58,552 nucleotides of DNA. Origin: Burkholderiaceae bacterium (GTDB lineage: Bacteria; Pseudomonadota; Gammaproteobacteria; Burkholderiales; Burkholderiaceae_E). The stretch spans positions 1 to 58,552 of the forward strand of contig JAJTYR010000021.1 of the NCBI GenBank assembly GCA_021463505.1, in the 5' to 3' direction. Of this stretch, positions 31,541-41,186 are shown one piece after another. A program made the translations under genes and the position numbers. The number at the start of each line of letters is the position of its first letter. Position 1 is the stretch's first letter. The notes below the pieces were generated by a model that was not told the DNA's origin, searched no databases, and was given only the letters and a program-made list of their open reading frames with translations.

Positions 31541-33346
31541 TCAGAACGCCGCTTCGGGCATCGCGAGCACGCCCGGCGCCCCCTCGACCGCGGCCGCACG
31601 CAGCGCTGCGGCCTGCGTCAGCAGGTGATCGGCATGGAAGCGTGCGGTGGCGATCTTGGCCCGCAGGAACGGCGCATCGCCGTCGCCCGCCTTCAGCATC
31701 CGGTTGGCCACCAGCGCCGCGCGCGCCATCTGCCAGCCCGACAGCACCACGCCTGCGAGCTTCAGGTAGGGCACGCTGCCGGCAAATGCCGCGCGCACAT
31801 CCTTGCCGAGCGTCTCGACGATGTATCGCACGGCGTCTTCGAGTGCCACGCGGCCGGCCGACAGGCGTGCCGCGATCGCGTCGAGGTCGGCGCCGCCGGC
31901 CTGGCGCAATGCCTCTTCGGTCTGCCGCACGCTTGCGAGCAGCACCCGGGCAACCGCACCGCCATTGCGTGCGGTCTTGCGGCCGATCAGGTCGTTGGCC
32001 TGGATCGCGGTCGTGCCCTCGTAGATCGTGAGGATGCGCACGTCGCGATAGTGTTGCGCCGCGCCGGTCTCCTCGATGAAGCCCATGCCGCCGTGCACCT
32101 GCACGCCGAGCGAGGCGACTTCGATCGACATCTCGGTGGACCAGCCCTTGACGATCGGAACCAGGAACTCGTAGATCGCCATGTTCTCGCGACGGGTGGC
32201 TTCGTCGGGCGCGTGATGGCCGGCGTCGGAAGCGGCCGCGGCCACACAGGCGAGCGCGCGCGCCGCTTCGGTGTGCGCGCGCATGGTCATCAGCATGCGG
32301 CGCACGTCGGGGTGGCGGATGATCGGCACCGCCGCGCCCGAACCGGCGACGTCGCGGCTTTGCAGCCGCTCCCTCGCGTACGCCACCGCCTGCTGGTAGG
32401 CACGCTCGGCCAGCGCCACGCCCTGGACACCGACCGCGAAACGCGCCGCGTTCATCATCACGAACATGTATTCGAGGCCGCGGTTCTCCTGGCCGATCCG
32501 GTAGCCGACCGCACCCGCGCCGACTTCGCCCTTGTCGTCGCCGTAGATCAGCACCGCGGTGGGGCTCGCCTTGATGCCGAGCTTGTGCTCGATCGACTGG
32601 CACCAGACGTCGTTGCGTCGGCCGGGCCGGCCCTGCTCGTCGACCATGAACTTCGGCACCACGAACAGCGAGATGCCCTTCACGCCCTCGGGCGCGTCGG
32701 GCGTGCGGGCGAGCACCAGGTGCACGATGTTGCCCGCCATGTCGTGCTCGCCGTAGGTGATGAAGATCTTCTGACCGAAGATGCGATACGTGCCGTCGGC
32801 CTGCGGCACCGCCTTCGTGCGCACCAGCGCGAGGTCGGAGCCGGCCTGCGGCTCGGTGAGGTTCATCGTGCCGGTCCAGGCGCCCGAGACGAGGTGCGGG
32901 ATGTACAGCGCCTTCTGCGCCTGCGAGCCGGCCACCAGCAGCGCCTCGATCGCGCCGTCGGTGAGCAGCGGGCACAGCGCGAACGACAGGTTGGCCGAAT
33001 TGAGGATCTCCATGCACGGCGTGGCGATCAGCTTCGGCAATCCCTGGCCGCCGAATTCCTCGGGATGCTGGACACCTTGCCAGCCGCCGTCGGCGAACTG
33101 GCGGAACGCGGCGCGGAAGCCCGGCGAAGTGGTCACCGCACCATCGGACAGCGTCGAGGGTTCGAGGTCGCCTCCGCGGTTGAGCGGCGCGATCACCTGC
33201 TCGTTGAACTTCGCGCACTCCCCGAGCACCGCCTGCGCAGTGTCGTAGCCCGCCTCGGCAAAATCCGGCAGCGATGCGACCTCGTCGATGCCGGCCAGGT
33301 GCCGAAGCACGAACAGCATGTCCTTCAGCGGTGCGACGTACGACAT
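31541..33346 (-). CDS. acyl-CoA dehydrogenase (large, DmdC/AcdA-like subgroup)
   Basis: A flavoenzyme forming the alpha-beta double bond of an acyl-CoA and passing electrons to ETF. At 601 residues it belongs to the longer subgroup with an extra C-terminal domain. FAD-binding motifs MNLTEPQAGSDL and FGQKIFITYGEHD are clear, and E443 in IYEGTTAIQANDL is the catalytic base. It is 37 bases downstream of etfA on the same strand, its natural electron acceptor. In many Burkholderiales the same trio occurs; members are annotated as medium/long-chain or 3-methylmercaptopropionyl-CoA dehydrogenases, so the substrate is open. Confidence 0.93.
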   Translation of the reverse strand: MSYVAPLKDMLFVLRHLAGIDEVASLPDFAEAGYDTAQAVLGECAKFNEQVIAPLNRGGDLEPSTLSDGAVTTSPGFRAAFRQFADGGWQGVQHPEEFGGQGLPKLIATPCMEILNSANLSFALCPLLTDGAIEALLVAGSQAQKALYIPHLVSGAWTGTMNLTEPQAGSDLALVRTKAVPQADGTYRIFGQKIFITYGEHDMAGNIVHLVLARTPDAPEGVKGISLFVVPKFMVDEQGRPGRRNDVWCQSIEHKLGIKASPTAVLIYGDDKGEVGAGAVGYRIGQENRGLEYMFVMMNAARFAVGVQGVALAERAYQQAVAYARERLQSRDVAGSGAAVPIIRHPDVRRMLMTMRAHTEAARALACVAAAASDAGHHAPDEATRRENMAIYEFLVPIVKGWSTEMSIEVASLGVQVHGGMGFIEETGAAQHYRDVRILTIYEGTTAIQANDLIGRKTARNGGAVARVLLASVRQTEEALRQAGGADLDAIAARLSAGRVALEDAVRYIVETLGKDVRAAFAGSVPYLKLAGVVLSGWQMARAALVANRMLKAGDGDAPFLRAKIATARFHADHLLTQAAALRAAAVEGAPGVLAMPEAAF

Positions 33347-33383
33347 GGCGGATCCTCCGTCACGGGGCCGGAACCAGCCCCTT

Positions 33384-34316
33384 TCAGCCCAGTTCCTTCA
33401 CCAGTTCGGGCACTGCGGTGAACAGGTCGGCGACCAGGCCGTAGTCGGCCACGCCGAAGATCGGCGCCTCCTCGTCCTTGTTGATGGCCACGATCACCTT
33501 GCTGTCCTTCATGCCGGCCAGGTGCTGGATCGCCCCGGAGATGCCCACGGCGATGTAGAGCTGCGGCGCGACGATCTTGCCGGTCTGCCCGACCTGCCAG
33601 TCGTTCGGTGCGTAACCCGCGTCCACCGCCGCCCGCGAGGCGCCCAGCGCCGCACCGAGCCGGTCGGCCAGCGGCTCGAGCAGGTGGAAGTTCTCGGCGC
33701 TGCCCATCCCGCGCCCACCGGAGACGACGACCTTCGCCGCAGTGAGCTCCGGGCGGTCGCTGCGCGCGATCTCGCGTCCCACGAACGCGGACTTGCCCGA
33801 GTCGGCCACCGCCGCCACCGGCTCGACCGGCGCCGAGCCGCCCGTGGCCGCCACCGGGTCGAAGCCGGTGGTGCGCACCGTGATCACCTTCACCGCGTCG
33901 GCGCTTTGCACCGTGGCGATCGCGTTGCCCGCGTAGATCGGCCGCGTGAACGTGTCGGGCGACTCCACGCCGATGATGTCCGAGATCTGCGCCACGTCGA
34001 GCTTCGCGGCCACGCGCGGCGCCACGTTCTTGCCGTGTGCGGTGGCCGGGGCCAGGATGTGCGTGAACCCGCCCGCCACCGCCAGCACCTGCGCGGCCAC
34101 GTTCTCGGCGAGCTGGTCGGCCAGCTGCGGCGCATCGGCCAGCAGCACCTTCGCCACGCCCGCGGCCTGCGCGGCCGCCTGCGCGACCGCCGCGCAGCCG
34201 CTACCGGCCACCAGCACCGTGACCTCGCCACCCGCCTTGGCCGCGGCGGCGATCGTGTTCAGCGTCGCCGGCTTGAGCGCCGCGTTGTCGTGTTCGGCCA
34301 GTACCAGAGCTGCCAT
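33384..34316 (-). CDS. etfA: electron transfer flavoprotein alpha subunit
   Basis: The FAD-binding subunit of ETF, carrying electrons from acyl-CoA dehydrogenases to ETF:quinone oxidoreductase. The product is 310 residues. The C-terminal FAD domain includes [65 protein letters not shown] and [10 protein letters not shown]. It lies 13 bases after etfB and 37 before the dehydrogenase. Confidence 0.97.
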   Translation of the reverse strand: MAALVLAEHDNAALKPATLNTIAAAAKAGGEVTVLVAGSGCAAVAQAAAQAAGVAKVLLADAPQLADQLAENVAAQVLAVAGGFTHILAPATAHGKNVAPRVAAKLDVAQISDIIGVESPDTFTRPIYAGNAIATVQSADAVKVITVRTTGFDPVAATGGSAPVEPVAAVADSGKSAFVGREIARSDRPELTAAKVVVSGGRGMGSAENFHLLEPLADRLGAALGASRAAVDAGYAPNDWQVGQTGKIVAPQLYIAVGISGAIQHLAGMKDSKVIVAINKDEEAPIFGVADYGLVADLFTAVPELVKELG

Positions 34317-34329
34317 CGGTCGGTCCCTT

Positions 34330-35079
34330 TCAGATCACTTTGGCTTCGTTCTTCAGCTTGGCCACCAGCGTGGCCACGTCGGGCACCTTCACCCCCGCCT
34401 TGCGTCCCGGCGGCTCGCTCACCTTCAGCGTCTTGAGCCGCGGCGCCACGTCCACCCCCAGATCCTCCGGCCTGAGCACGTCGAGCGGCTTCTTCTTCGC
34501 CTTCATGATGTTCGGCAGCGTCACGTACCTCGGCTCGTTCAGCCGCAGGTCCGTCGTCACCACCGCCGGCAGCGACACCGAAACCGTCTCCAGTCCGCCG
34601 TCGACCTCGCGCGTGACCGTGGCCCGGCCGTCGGCGATCTCCACCTTCGAAGCGAAGGTGGCCTGCGGCAGCCCGGCCAGCGCCGCCAGCATCTGCCCGG
34701 TCTGGTTGGCGTCGTCGTCGATCGCCTGCTTGCCCAGGATCACCAGACCCGGCTGCTCCCTGTCCACCAGCGCCTTCAGGATCTTCGCCACCGCCAGCGG
34801 CTGCAACTCCGCGTCGGTCTGCACCAGAATCGCCCGGTCGGCACCGATCGCCAGCGCCGTGCGCAGCGTCTCCTGGCAGGCCTGCACGCCGCATGACACC
34901 GCCACCACCTCGGTGGCCACGGCCTTTTCCTTCAACCGCATCGCCTCTTCCACCGCGATCTCGTCGAACGGGTTCATCGACATCTTCACGTTGGCAATGT
35001 CCACGCCGCTCTGGTCGCTCTTCACGCGCACTTTCACGTTGTAGTCGACCACCCGCTTCACGGGAACGAGGATCTTCAT
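34330..35079 (-). CDS. etfB: electron transfer flavoprotein beta subunit
   Basis: The AMP-binding subunit of ETF, 249 residues. It begins [19 protein letters not shown], has [17 protein letters not shown], the GADRAILV segment, [22 protein letters not shown] and the recognition-loop area ending in [17 protein letters not shown]. It is first in the etfB-etfA-dehydrogenase unit and has a perfect TATAAT upstream. Confidence 0.97.
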   Translation of the reverse strand: MKILVPVKRVVDYNVKVRVKSDQSGVDIANVKMSMNPFDEIAVEEAMRLKEKAVATEVVAVSCGVQACQETLRTALAIGADRAILVQTDAELQPLAVAKILKALVDREQPGLVILGKQAIDDDANQTGQMLAALAGLPQATFASKVEIADGRATVTREVDGGLETVSVSLPAVVTTDLRLNEPRYVTLPNIMKAKKKPLDVLRPEDLGVDVAPRLKTLKVSEPPGRKAGVKVPDVATLVAKLKNEAKVI

Positions 35080-35114
35080 CGGGGCCTCACGATCTTCGAC
35101 AGGGGAAAAGAGCG

Positions 35115-35120
35115 ATTATA
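35115..35120 (-). promoter_or_regulatory. -10 box of the etfBA promoter
   Basis: TATAAT on the minus strand lies 36 bases before the etfB start, in the 81-base gap after the enoyl-CoA hydratase homologue. The -35 region is weak, so an activator or extended contacts may be needed. Confidence 0.5.
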
Positions 35121-35160
35121 GGGAGTTCGCGAAATCGTCCGTCCGCGCGGGCGCGGCCCC

Positions 35161-35970
35161 TCACTTCCAGTCGGGGCGGCGCTTCTCGATGAACGCCTGC
35201 ACGCCTTCGAGCGCCGACTCGTCCATCATGTTGCAGGCCATCGTCTGGCCAGCGAGCTGATAGGCACCATCGATGCCCATTTCCAGCTGGCGGTAGAACA
35301 GGCCCTTTCCGGCAGCGATCGCGACCGCCGGCTTCGCGCAGATCGACGCCGCCAGCCGGTCGACCTCGGCGTCGAGCGCCTCGGGCGCCACCACCCGGTT
35401 GACCAGCCCCCTGGCCTGCGCGGTGGGCGCGTCGATGAACTCGCCGGTGACCAGCATCTCGAAGGCCGCCTTGCGTGACAGGTTGCGCGACAGGGCGACC
35501 GACGGCGTCGAGCAGAACAGACCCAGGTTGACGCCCGAGACAGCGAACTTCGCGTCGGCGCTGGCCACCGCGAGATCACACATCGCCACCAGCTGGCAGC
35601 CAGCCGCCGTCGCAATCCCGTGCACCCGCGCAATCACCGGCTGCGGCAACTGCTGGATCGTCATCATCATGCGCGCGCACTGGGCAAACAGCGTGCGGTA
35701 GTAGTCGTGCGAAGGACTGGCACGCATCTCGCGCAGGTCGTGGCCGGCGCAGAACGCCTTGCCGGCGCCGGCGATCACGATCACGCGGGCCAGCGGGTCG
35801 GCTGCCACGCGCTCGAGTTCGCCCTGCACCGCGCGCATCAGGTCTTCGGAGAGCGCGTTGAACTGCGCCGGGCGGTTCAGCGTCAACCGTACGACGCCGC
35901 CCTCGCGGGCTACGTCGACCAGGGAGTCGCCCTGCGGCGACGAAGCGTTTTGTGCAACGGCAGACATCAC
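35161..35970 (-). CDS. enoyl-CoA hydratase/isomerase-family protein, ECHDC3-like
   Basis: A crotonase-fold protein, 269 residues. The oxyanion-hole segments AGKAFCAGHDLREM and the GIATAAGCQLVAMCDLAVAS helix are present. Both glutamates that catalyse hydration in classical enoyl-CoA hydratases are replaced: the first sits as Q in AAGCQLV, and the PE-type motif is SGVNLGLFCSTP. The same changes mark the ECHDC3 subgroup as I recall it, so ordinary hydratase activity is doubtful. It is upstream of etfB on the same strand and probably part of the acyl-CoA gene group. Confidence 0.88.
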   Translation of the reverse strand: MMSAVAQNASSPQGDSLVDVAREGGVVRLTLNRPAQFNALSEDLMRAVQGELERVAADPLARVIVIAGAGKAFCAGHDLREMRASPSHDYYRTLFAQCARMMMTIQQLPQPVIARVHGIATAAGCQLVAMCDLAVASADAKFAVSGVNLGLFCSTPSVALSRNLSRKAAFEMLVTGEFIDAPTAQARGLVNRVVAPEALDAEVDRLAASICAKPAVAIAAGKGLFYRQLEMGIDGAYQLAGQTMACNMMDESALEGVQAFIEKRRPDWK

Positions 35971-36152
35971 GAATCCTCCTGTGCACGGCCGCCCTCGCGG
36001 CCATCGGGCGGTTGACGGGCGAACCGTCCGCCCGCCTCACGGCTCCGATTATCGGCGCGTGGCGCCGATCGTCCAAACCGGCCACGCAAGCAGGCAGATG
36101 CCGCTGCGCGTTCGTTTACACTCGATCGGACCCAACGACTTCCGGGCCTCAC

Positions 36153-37076
36153 ATGCTCGAGCGGATCCAGGCGGTGGCCGCACAGGTCGGCACCGTCGTC
36201 GTGGGCAAGCAGCCACAGATCAAGCTCGCACTCGCCTGTCTGCTCGCCCGCGGCCACCTGCTGATCGAAGACCTGCCGGGCGTCGGCAAGACGACGCTCG
36301 CCCACGCGCTGTCGATGTCGCTCGGCCTGCAGTTCAAGCGCGTGCAGTTCACCAACGACCTGCTGCCGGCCGACATCGTCGGCCTGTCGGTGTTCGACCG
36401 CGACAGTTCGCGGTTCGTCTTCCACCCGGGGCCGGTGTTCTCGCAGGTGCTGCTCGCCGACGAGATCAACCGCGCGTCGCCCAAGACGCAGTCCGCACTG
36501 CTCGAGGCGATGGAGGAGCGCCAGGTCTCGATCGACGGCAGGACGCTGACGCTGCCCGAACCGTTCTTCGTCATCGCCACGCAGAACCCGCAGGACCAGG
36601 TCGGCACGTTCCCGCTGCCCGAATCGCAGCTCGACCGCTTCCTGATGTGCGTCCAGCTCGGTTACCCGGACGCCAGGTCGGAGCGCGCGCTGCTCGAGGG
36701 CGACGACCGGCGGGTCATGCTCGCCAGCCTGCCCGCGCGGATGGATCCGGCGCAACTGCAACAGGCGCAGCAGATGGTGTGCGGGATCCGCTGCGCGCCG
36801 GCGCTGCTCGACTACGTCCAGAACCTGCTTACGTTCAGTCGACGCAGCCCGGCCCTGTCGGAGGGCCTGAGTCCGCGCGCCGGACTGGCGCTGCTGCAGG
36901 CCGCGCGCGCGTGGGCGTTGCTCGATGGACGCAACCACGTGCTGCCCGACGACGTCCAGGCAGTGCTCACCGCGGTGGCCGGCCACCGGTTGCGCCCGGC
37001 CAAGGGCAGCAGCGTCTCGCATCGGGCACGCGCCGAAATGGTGGCCGGCCTGCTCGAGGCGGTGGCGGTGCCATGA
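36153..37076 (+). CDS. MoxR-family AAA+ ATPase
   Basis: A chaperone-like ATPase, 307 residues. The P-loop LPGVGKTT is at 41-48, Walker B LLADEINRASPKTQSALLEAMEE, and sensor 1 VIATQNPQDQVGTFPLPESQLDRF. The C-terminal lid domain includes LSPRAGLALLQAARAWA. It overlaps the DUF58 gene as ATGA. MoxR-DUF58-transglutaminase loci are widespread; MoxR is thought to assist maturation of metal or VWA-containing partners, but the client here is unknown. The ATG at 36153 is chosen over an upstream open frame because family similarity begins there. Confidence 0.93.
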   Translation: MLERIQAVAAQVGTVVVGKQPQIKLALACLLARGHLLIEDLPGVGKTTLAHALSMSLGLQFKRVQFTNDLLPADIVGLSVFDRDSSRFVFHPGPVFSQVLLADEINRASPKTQSALLEAMEERQVSIDGRTLTLPEPFFVIATQNPQDQVGTFPLPESQLDRFLMCVQLGYPDARSERALLEGDDRRVMLASLPARMDPAQLQQAQQMVCGIRCAPALLDYVQNLLTFSRRSPALSEGLSPRAGLALLQAARAWALLDGRNHVLPDDVQAVLTAVAGHRLRPAKGSSVSHRARAEMVAGLLEAVAVP

Positions 37077-37990
37077 GCCGCCCGCGCGCCGGCGACTACC
37101 GGCTCGCCCGCCGCAACGTGTTCATGCTGCCCACGCGCGCCGGGCTGCTGCTCGCCGCCGTCGTGCTGACGATGCTGGTCACGGCGATCAACTACCAGTT
37201 GTCGCTCGGCCACGCACTGACTTTTCTGGTCGGGGCCATCGCGGTCGTGGCAATGCTGCACACCTGGCGCAACCTGGCGACGCTCACGCTGCGCGCCGGG
37301 CGCGCCGAGCCGGTGTTCGCCGGCCAGATCGCGGAATTCACGCTGATTGCGCGCAACCCGACCAGGGTAGAGCGCTTTGCGCTGTGCCTGAATACCGCAG
37401 CCATGGCACAGCCCGAGTACTTCGACGTGGCACCGGACGCCGAGCACTTCGTGACGATCGCGCTGCCGGCGCACCGGCGCGGGTGGATGCAGGTGCCGCG
37501 CCTGACGCTTGCCACGACGTTCCCGATGGGCATCTGGCGCGCCTGGGCGCGCTGGCGCCCGGCGCTGCGCGTACTGGTCTACCCGCAACCCGAGACGCCT
37601 GCCGCGCCGCTGCCGGCGCGCCTCGCGGCGAGCGGCGAAGGCAGCGCGCGCGGTTCGGGCAGCGACGACATCGCGGCGCTGCGCCCGTACGTGCCGGGCG
37701 ATTCGCCACGGCTGATCGCCTGGAAGGCGATCGCACGCACCGCCGCCGACAGCCTGATCAGCAAGCAGTTCGACGGCGGCGATCTCGGGGAGTTGACGCT
37801 CGAGTGGTCGGCGCTGCCCGCCGCGATGGACGCCGAAGCGCGCCTGTCACGGCTCACCCGGTGGGTCCTCGACGCCGACGCGGCCGGCGTGCGCTACGCG
37901 CTGGCGCTTCCCGGCACACGGATCGCCTTCGATCACGGGACCGCCCACCGCACGCGCTGCCTCGAGGCGCTGGCGACCTGGAACGCCTGA
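37073..37990 (+). CDS. DUF58 domain protein
   Basis: A 305-residue protein with two N-terminal membrane segments (about residues 20-40 and 45-62), followed by a cytoplasmic or periplasmic DUF58 region. The diagnostic stretch SGSDDIAALRPYVPGDSPRLIAWKAIART is at about 200-228. DUF58 proteins often carry a degenerate VWA fold. It sits between MoxR and TgpA with start/stop overlap on the MoxR side and 18 bases to tgpA, so the three work together (known from co-occurrence, mechanism unclear). Confidence 0.9.
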   Translation: MSRPRAGDYRLARRNVFMLPTRAGLLLAAVVLTMLVTAINYQLSLGHALTFLVGAIAVVAMLHTWRNLATLTLRAGRAEPVFAGQIAEFTLIARNPTRVERFALCLNTAAMAQPEYFDVAPDAEHFVTIALPAHRRGWMQVPRLTLATTFPMGIWRAWARWRPALRVLVYPQPETPAAPLPARLAASGEGSARGSGSDDIAALRPYVPGDSPRLIAWKAIARTAADSLISKQFDGGDLGELTLEWSALPAAMDAEARLSRLTRWVLDADAAGVRYALALPGTRIAFDHGTAHRTRCLEALATWNA

Positions 37991-38008
37991 GGCGCACGAC
38001 CCGCTGCC

Positions 38009-40030
38009 ATGGCGACCGGGCTTCATTACTCGTTGCGCGCGCTCGGCGGGACGATGGGGGCGCAGTGGGAGCGCGAACGACGCGAGACGCTGTTCCTGAT
38101 GCTGCCGGTTGCACTGTCGGTGCTGCCGCACCTGATGCACCTGCCCTGGTGGATCGGCGCCGGCTTCGTCGTGCTGTTCGCATGGCGGCTGTCGCTGGTG
38201 CTCTCGGGCCGCTGGCTGCCACGGGTCTCGGTGCGATGGGCCGCCGCGATCGCCTGTACCGCCGCGGTCTACGCGCACTACCAGACCCTGCTCGGGCGCG
38301 AGCCCGGCGTCGCGCTGCTGGTCCTCTTCCTCGGACTGAAGCTGATGGAAATGCGCGCCCGGCGCGACCTGTTCGTGGTGATCTTCCTCTGCTTCTTCCT
38401 GCTGCTCGCCGCGTTCTTCCACTCGCAGTCGATCGCGACCGCGCTCACCGTAACGGCGGCGCTGTACGGCCTGCTCGCGGCGATGCTCACGATGCAGTTC
38501 CGGCAGCACGAGCCATCGATCGGCCAGCGCCTGCGCAGCGTCGGCCTGATGCTGGCGCAGGCGCTGCCGATCGCCGTCGCGGTCTTCCTGCTGTTCCCGA
38601 GATACGGCGGGCCGCTGTGGGGCATGTCTGCCGACGCGCAGCGTGCGCGCACCGGCCTGTCCGACACGATGACACCCGGCAACATCGCACAACTGTCGGA
38701 GTCCGACGCGATCGCCTTCCGGGTCCTGTTCGACCGCGCCATCCCGCCCACCGCGCTGCTCTACTGGCGTGGCCCGGTCTTCGGCAGCTTCGACGGCCTG
38801 GCCTGGCGCGCGCACGAGGCGCGCGCGGCACCGGGCCGCGCGACACCGCTCGAGTTCGACACTCGTGGCGAGGAGGTCCGCTACACGGTGACGCAGGAGC
38901 CCACCGGTCGCAACTGGCTGTTCGCGCTGGAGATGCCGGTGAGCGCCGAGTCGGATTCGGCCCGGCCCATCCTGCGTGCGGACCTGCAACTGGTCTCGCC
39001 GACGCCGATCGTCGAGCGCCTGCGCACGACGATCGTTTCCGGCACCGGGTTTCGCGCCGGCGCGAACGAGGACAAGGCCTCGCTGCGCGCCTGGCTCGCC
39101 CTGCCGGCCGGATTCAATCCGCGCACCGCCGCAATGGCCGCACGCTGGCGCACCGAAGAGGGCACCGCGCCGCTGGCCGATCAACGGCTGGTCGAACGCG
39201 CGCTGGCGATGTTCCGCGAACAGCCGTTTCGCTACACGCTCGAGCCGCCACTGCTCGGTCGTGACGGCGTCGACGACTTCCTGTTCGGGTCGCGTGCCGG
39301 CTTCTGCGAGCACTACGCGAGCGCGTTCGCAGTGCTGATGCGGGCGCTGGGTATCCCGGCGCGCATCGTCACCGGCTATCAGGGCGGCGAACGCAATCCG
39401 GTGGACGGCTACTGGCTGGTGCGGCAGGCCGACGCACACGCGTGGGCCGAAGTCTGGCTCGCGGACCGCGGCTGGGTGCGCGTGGACCCGACCGCTGCAG
39501 TCGCGCCGCAACGCATCGAACGCGGTCTGCGCCTGGGCGACGGCGCATCCGGCCACGAGGTGGCGGCGCGCTCGCTCGCGCAGCGCCTGTGGTTCAACCT
39601 GGACGCGATCGGCAACGCCTGGAACCAGTGGGTGCTGTCATACGACCGCAGCCGTCAGCAGAGCCTGCTCGCCCGACTCGGCATCGCCGCCGGCGACTGG
39701 CAGCAGCTCGCCGCGCTGCTGGCGGGGGTGCTTGCCGCGTTGGTCGGCGCGGTGGCGCTGCTCACGCTGCGCCCGCAACTGCCGCGCGATCCGGTGGTGC
39801 AGGCCTATGCATCGTTCTGTTTCCGTCTGGCGGCAGTGGGCCTCGGCCGCGCGCGGCACGAGACCGCCTCGCGCCATCTGGCACGCATTGCGCGCGCACT
39901 CGACGACGCCCGGCTGGCCGAGGCGCGACGCATCGTCGCAGCCTACGAGCGGCTGCGCTACGCGGACACCTCGCCCGATCGCGCCGCCGTGCGACACTTG
40001 CACAAGTCCGTGCAAGCCTTCAAGCCGTGA
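38009..40030 (+). CDS. tgpA: TgpA-like membrane transglutaminase
   Basis: A 673-residue membrane protein. The N-terminal DUF3488 part has about five to six membrane segments (residues 28-200). A periplasmic transglutaminase-like domain carries a Cys-His-Asp triad: C433 (GFCEHYA), H477 (DAHAWAEVW), D493 (VDPTAA). A last membrane segment at about 575-590 precedes a C-terminal DUF4129 tail. TgpA of Pseudomonas aeruginosa is essential and belongs to this architecture. Its stop overlaps the following GTG as GTGA. Confidence 0.92.
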   Translation: MATGLHYSLRALGGTMGAQWERERRETLFLMLPVALSVLPHLMHLPWWIGAGFVVLFAWRLSLVLSGRWLPRVSVRWAAAIACTAAVYAHYQTLLGREPGVALLVLFLGLKLMEMRARRDLFVVIFLCFFLLLAAFFHSQSIATALTVTAALYGLLAAMLTMQFRQHEPSIGQRLRSVGLMLAQALPIAVAVFLLFPRYGGPLWGMSADAQRARTGLSDTMTPGNIAQLSESDAIAFRVLFDRAIPPTALLYWRGPVFGSFDGLAWRAHEARAAPGRATPLEFDTRGEEVRYTVTQEPTGRNWLFALEMPVSAESDSARPILRADLQLVSPTPIVERLRTTIVSGTGFRAGANEDKASLRAWLALPAGFNPRTAAMAARWRTEEGTAPLADQRLVERALAMFREQPFRYTLEPPLLGRDGVDDFLFGSRAGFCEHYASAFAVLMRALGIPARIVTGYQGGERNPVDGYWLVRQADAHAWAEVWLADRGWVRVDPTAAVAPQRIERGLRLGDGASGHEVAARSLAQRLWFNLDAIGNAWNQWVLSYDRSRQQSLLARLGIAAGDWQQLAALLAGVLAALVGAVALLTLRPQLPRDPVVQAYASFCFRLAAVGLGRARHETASRHLARIARALDDARLAEARRIVAAYERLRYADTSPDRAAVRHLHKSVQAFKP

Positions 40031-41175
40031 GCCCGCGCCCGTCCACCCCTGCGTCTTTTTCGAATCCGGCCCGTTCCAGCCCCCTCACCGCGATCATCGC
40101 GCACGCCGCGCCAGCGGCAGGTGCGGTGCGCGTGCTGCTGGCAGTGCTGGTCGTCGCCATCGCCGCTGCGCCCGCCGGCACCGAGGCGAAACAGCGGGCC
40201 AGGCGGCCCGCCGGCGCACCGGCGGCGTCTGCGGCAACGGCCGGGATCGCCGCCAGCTACGCCGATCGCGCCGAAGTCCGGACTTTCGTCGCCGGGATGG
40301 TCCAGCGGCATGGATTCATCGAATCCGAATTGCTGGAACTGTTCTCCAGCGTGCAGCGCAACGACGAGGCGCTGCGGCTCACAGCACCACCGCCCCCGGA
40401 GTTCAAGCGCTCGTGGACGGCGTATCGTTCGCGCTTCCTCGATCCGCTGCGCATCCGCGAAGGCCTGCGCTTCTGGCGCGAACAGGAACTCTGGCTCGAG
40501 CTCGCGGCGCAGCGCTTCGGCGTGCCGCCCGAGATCGTGGTGGCGATCATCGGCGTCGAAACCCTCTACGGCCGCATCAGCGGCGATTTCCGCGTGCTGG
40601 ACGTGCTCACCACGCTCGCGTTCGACGCCCCGCGTCGCGCCGACTACTTTCGCGGCGAGCTCGAGCAATACCTGCTCTTCAGCCGCGAGTCGGCGCTCGA
40701 CGTCTTCTCGGTGCGCGGCTCGTACGCCGGCGCAATCGGCCTGCCGCAGTTCATGCCGGGCAGCATCCGCCGCTTCGCGGTCGACCTGGACGGTGATGGC
40801 GACGTCGAACTGCGGTCCGATCCGGCCGACGCGATCGGCAGCGTCGCCAGCTTTCTCGCCGCGCACGGCTGGCGCAGTGGCGAGCCGGTGCGCTTCGAGA
40901 TGCGCTTCGACAGCGAGACACGGCTGGCACCGCTGGTCGATGCCGGCATCCGGCCGCAGTTCACGATCGCCGAGCTTGCAGCCTACGGCATCTCGAGCAA
41001 CGAACCGGTTTCCCCCGACATGCCGCTGGCGCTGATCGACCTGCCCAACGGCGACGCCGCGCCGAGCTACTACCTGGGCGCGCAGAATTTCTTCGCGATC
41101 ACCCGCTACAACCGCTCGAGCTTCTACGCGATGGCGGTCTACGAGCTGGCGCGCCGGCTCGCCGCACTGCGCTGA
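40027..41175 (+). CDS. mltB: lytic murein transglycosylase B
   Basis: Cleaves peptidoglycan to 1,6-anhydromuropeptides (GH103). The product is 382 residues from GTG 40027, which overlaps the tgpA stop. A GTG at 40126 opens directly on the hydrophobic segment (VRVLLAVLVVAIAAAPA) and is a real alternative. The catalytic glutamate is E178 in GVETLYGR; QFMPGSIRRFAVDLDGDG follows. No lipobox Cys is seen, so it appears periplasmic rather than lipid-anchored. Coupling to a periplasmic transglutaminase suggests a cell-envelope role for the whole MoxR cluster (inference). Confidence 0.92.
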   Translation: MSPRPSTPASFSNPARSSPLTAIIAHAAPAAGAVRVLLAVLVVAIAAAPAGTEAKQRARRPAGAPAASAATAGIAASYADRAEVRTFVAGMVQRHGFIESELLELFSSVQRNDEALRLTAPPPPEFKRSWTAYRSRFLDPLRIREGLRFWREQELWLELAAQRFGVPPEIVVAIIGVETLYGRISGDFRVLDVLTTLAFDAPRRADYFRGELEQYLLFSRESALDVFSVRGSYAGAIGLPQFMPGSIRRFAVDLDGDGDVELRSDPADAIGSVASFLAAHGWRSGEPVRFEMRFDSETRLAPLVDAGIRPQFTIAELAAYGISSNEPVSPDMPLALIDLPNGDAAPSYYLGAQNFFAITRYNRSSFYAMAVYELARRLAALR

Positions 41176-41186
41176 CTCGCACGCCT

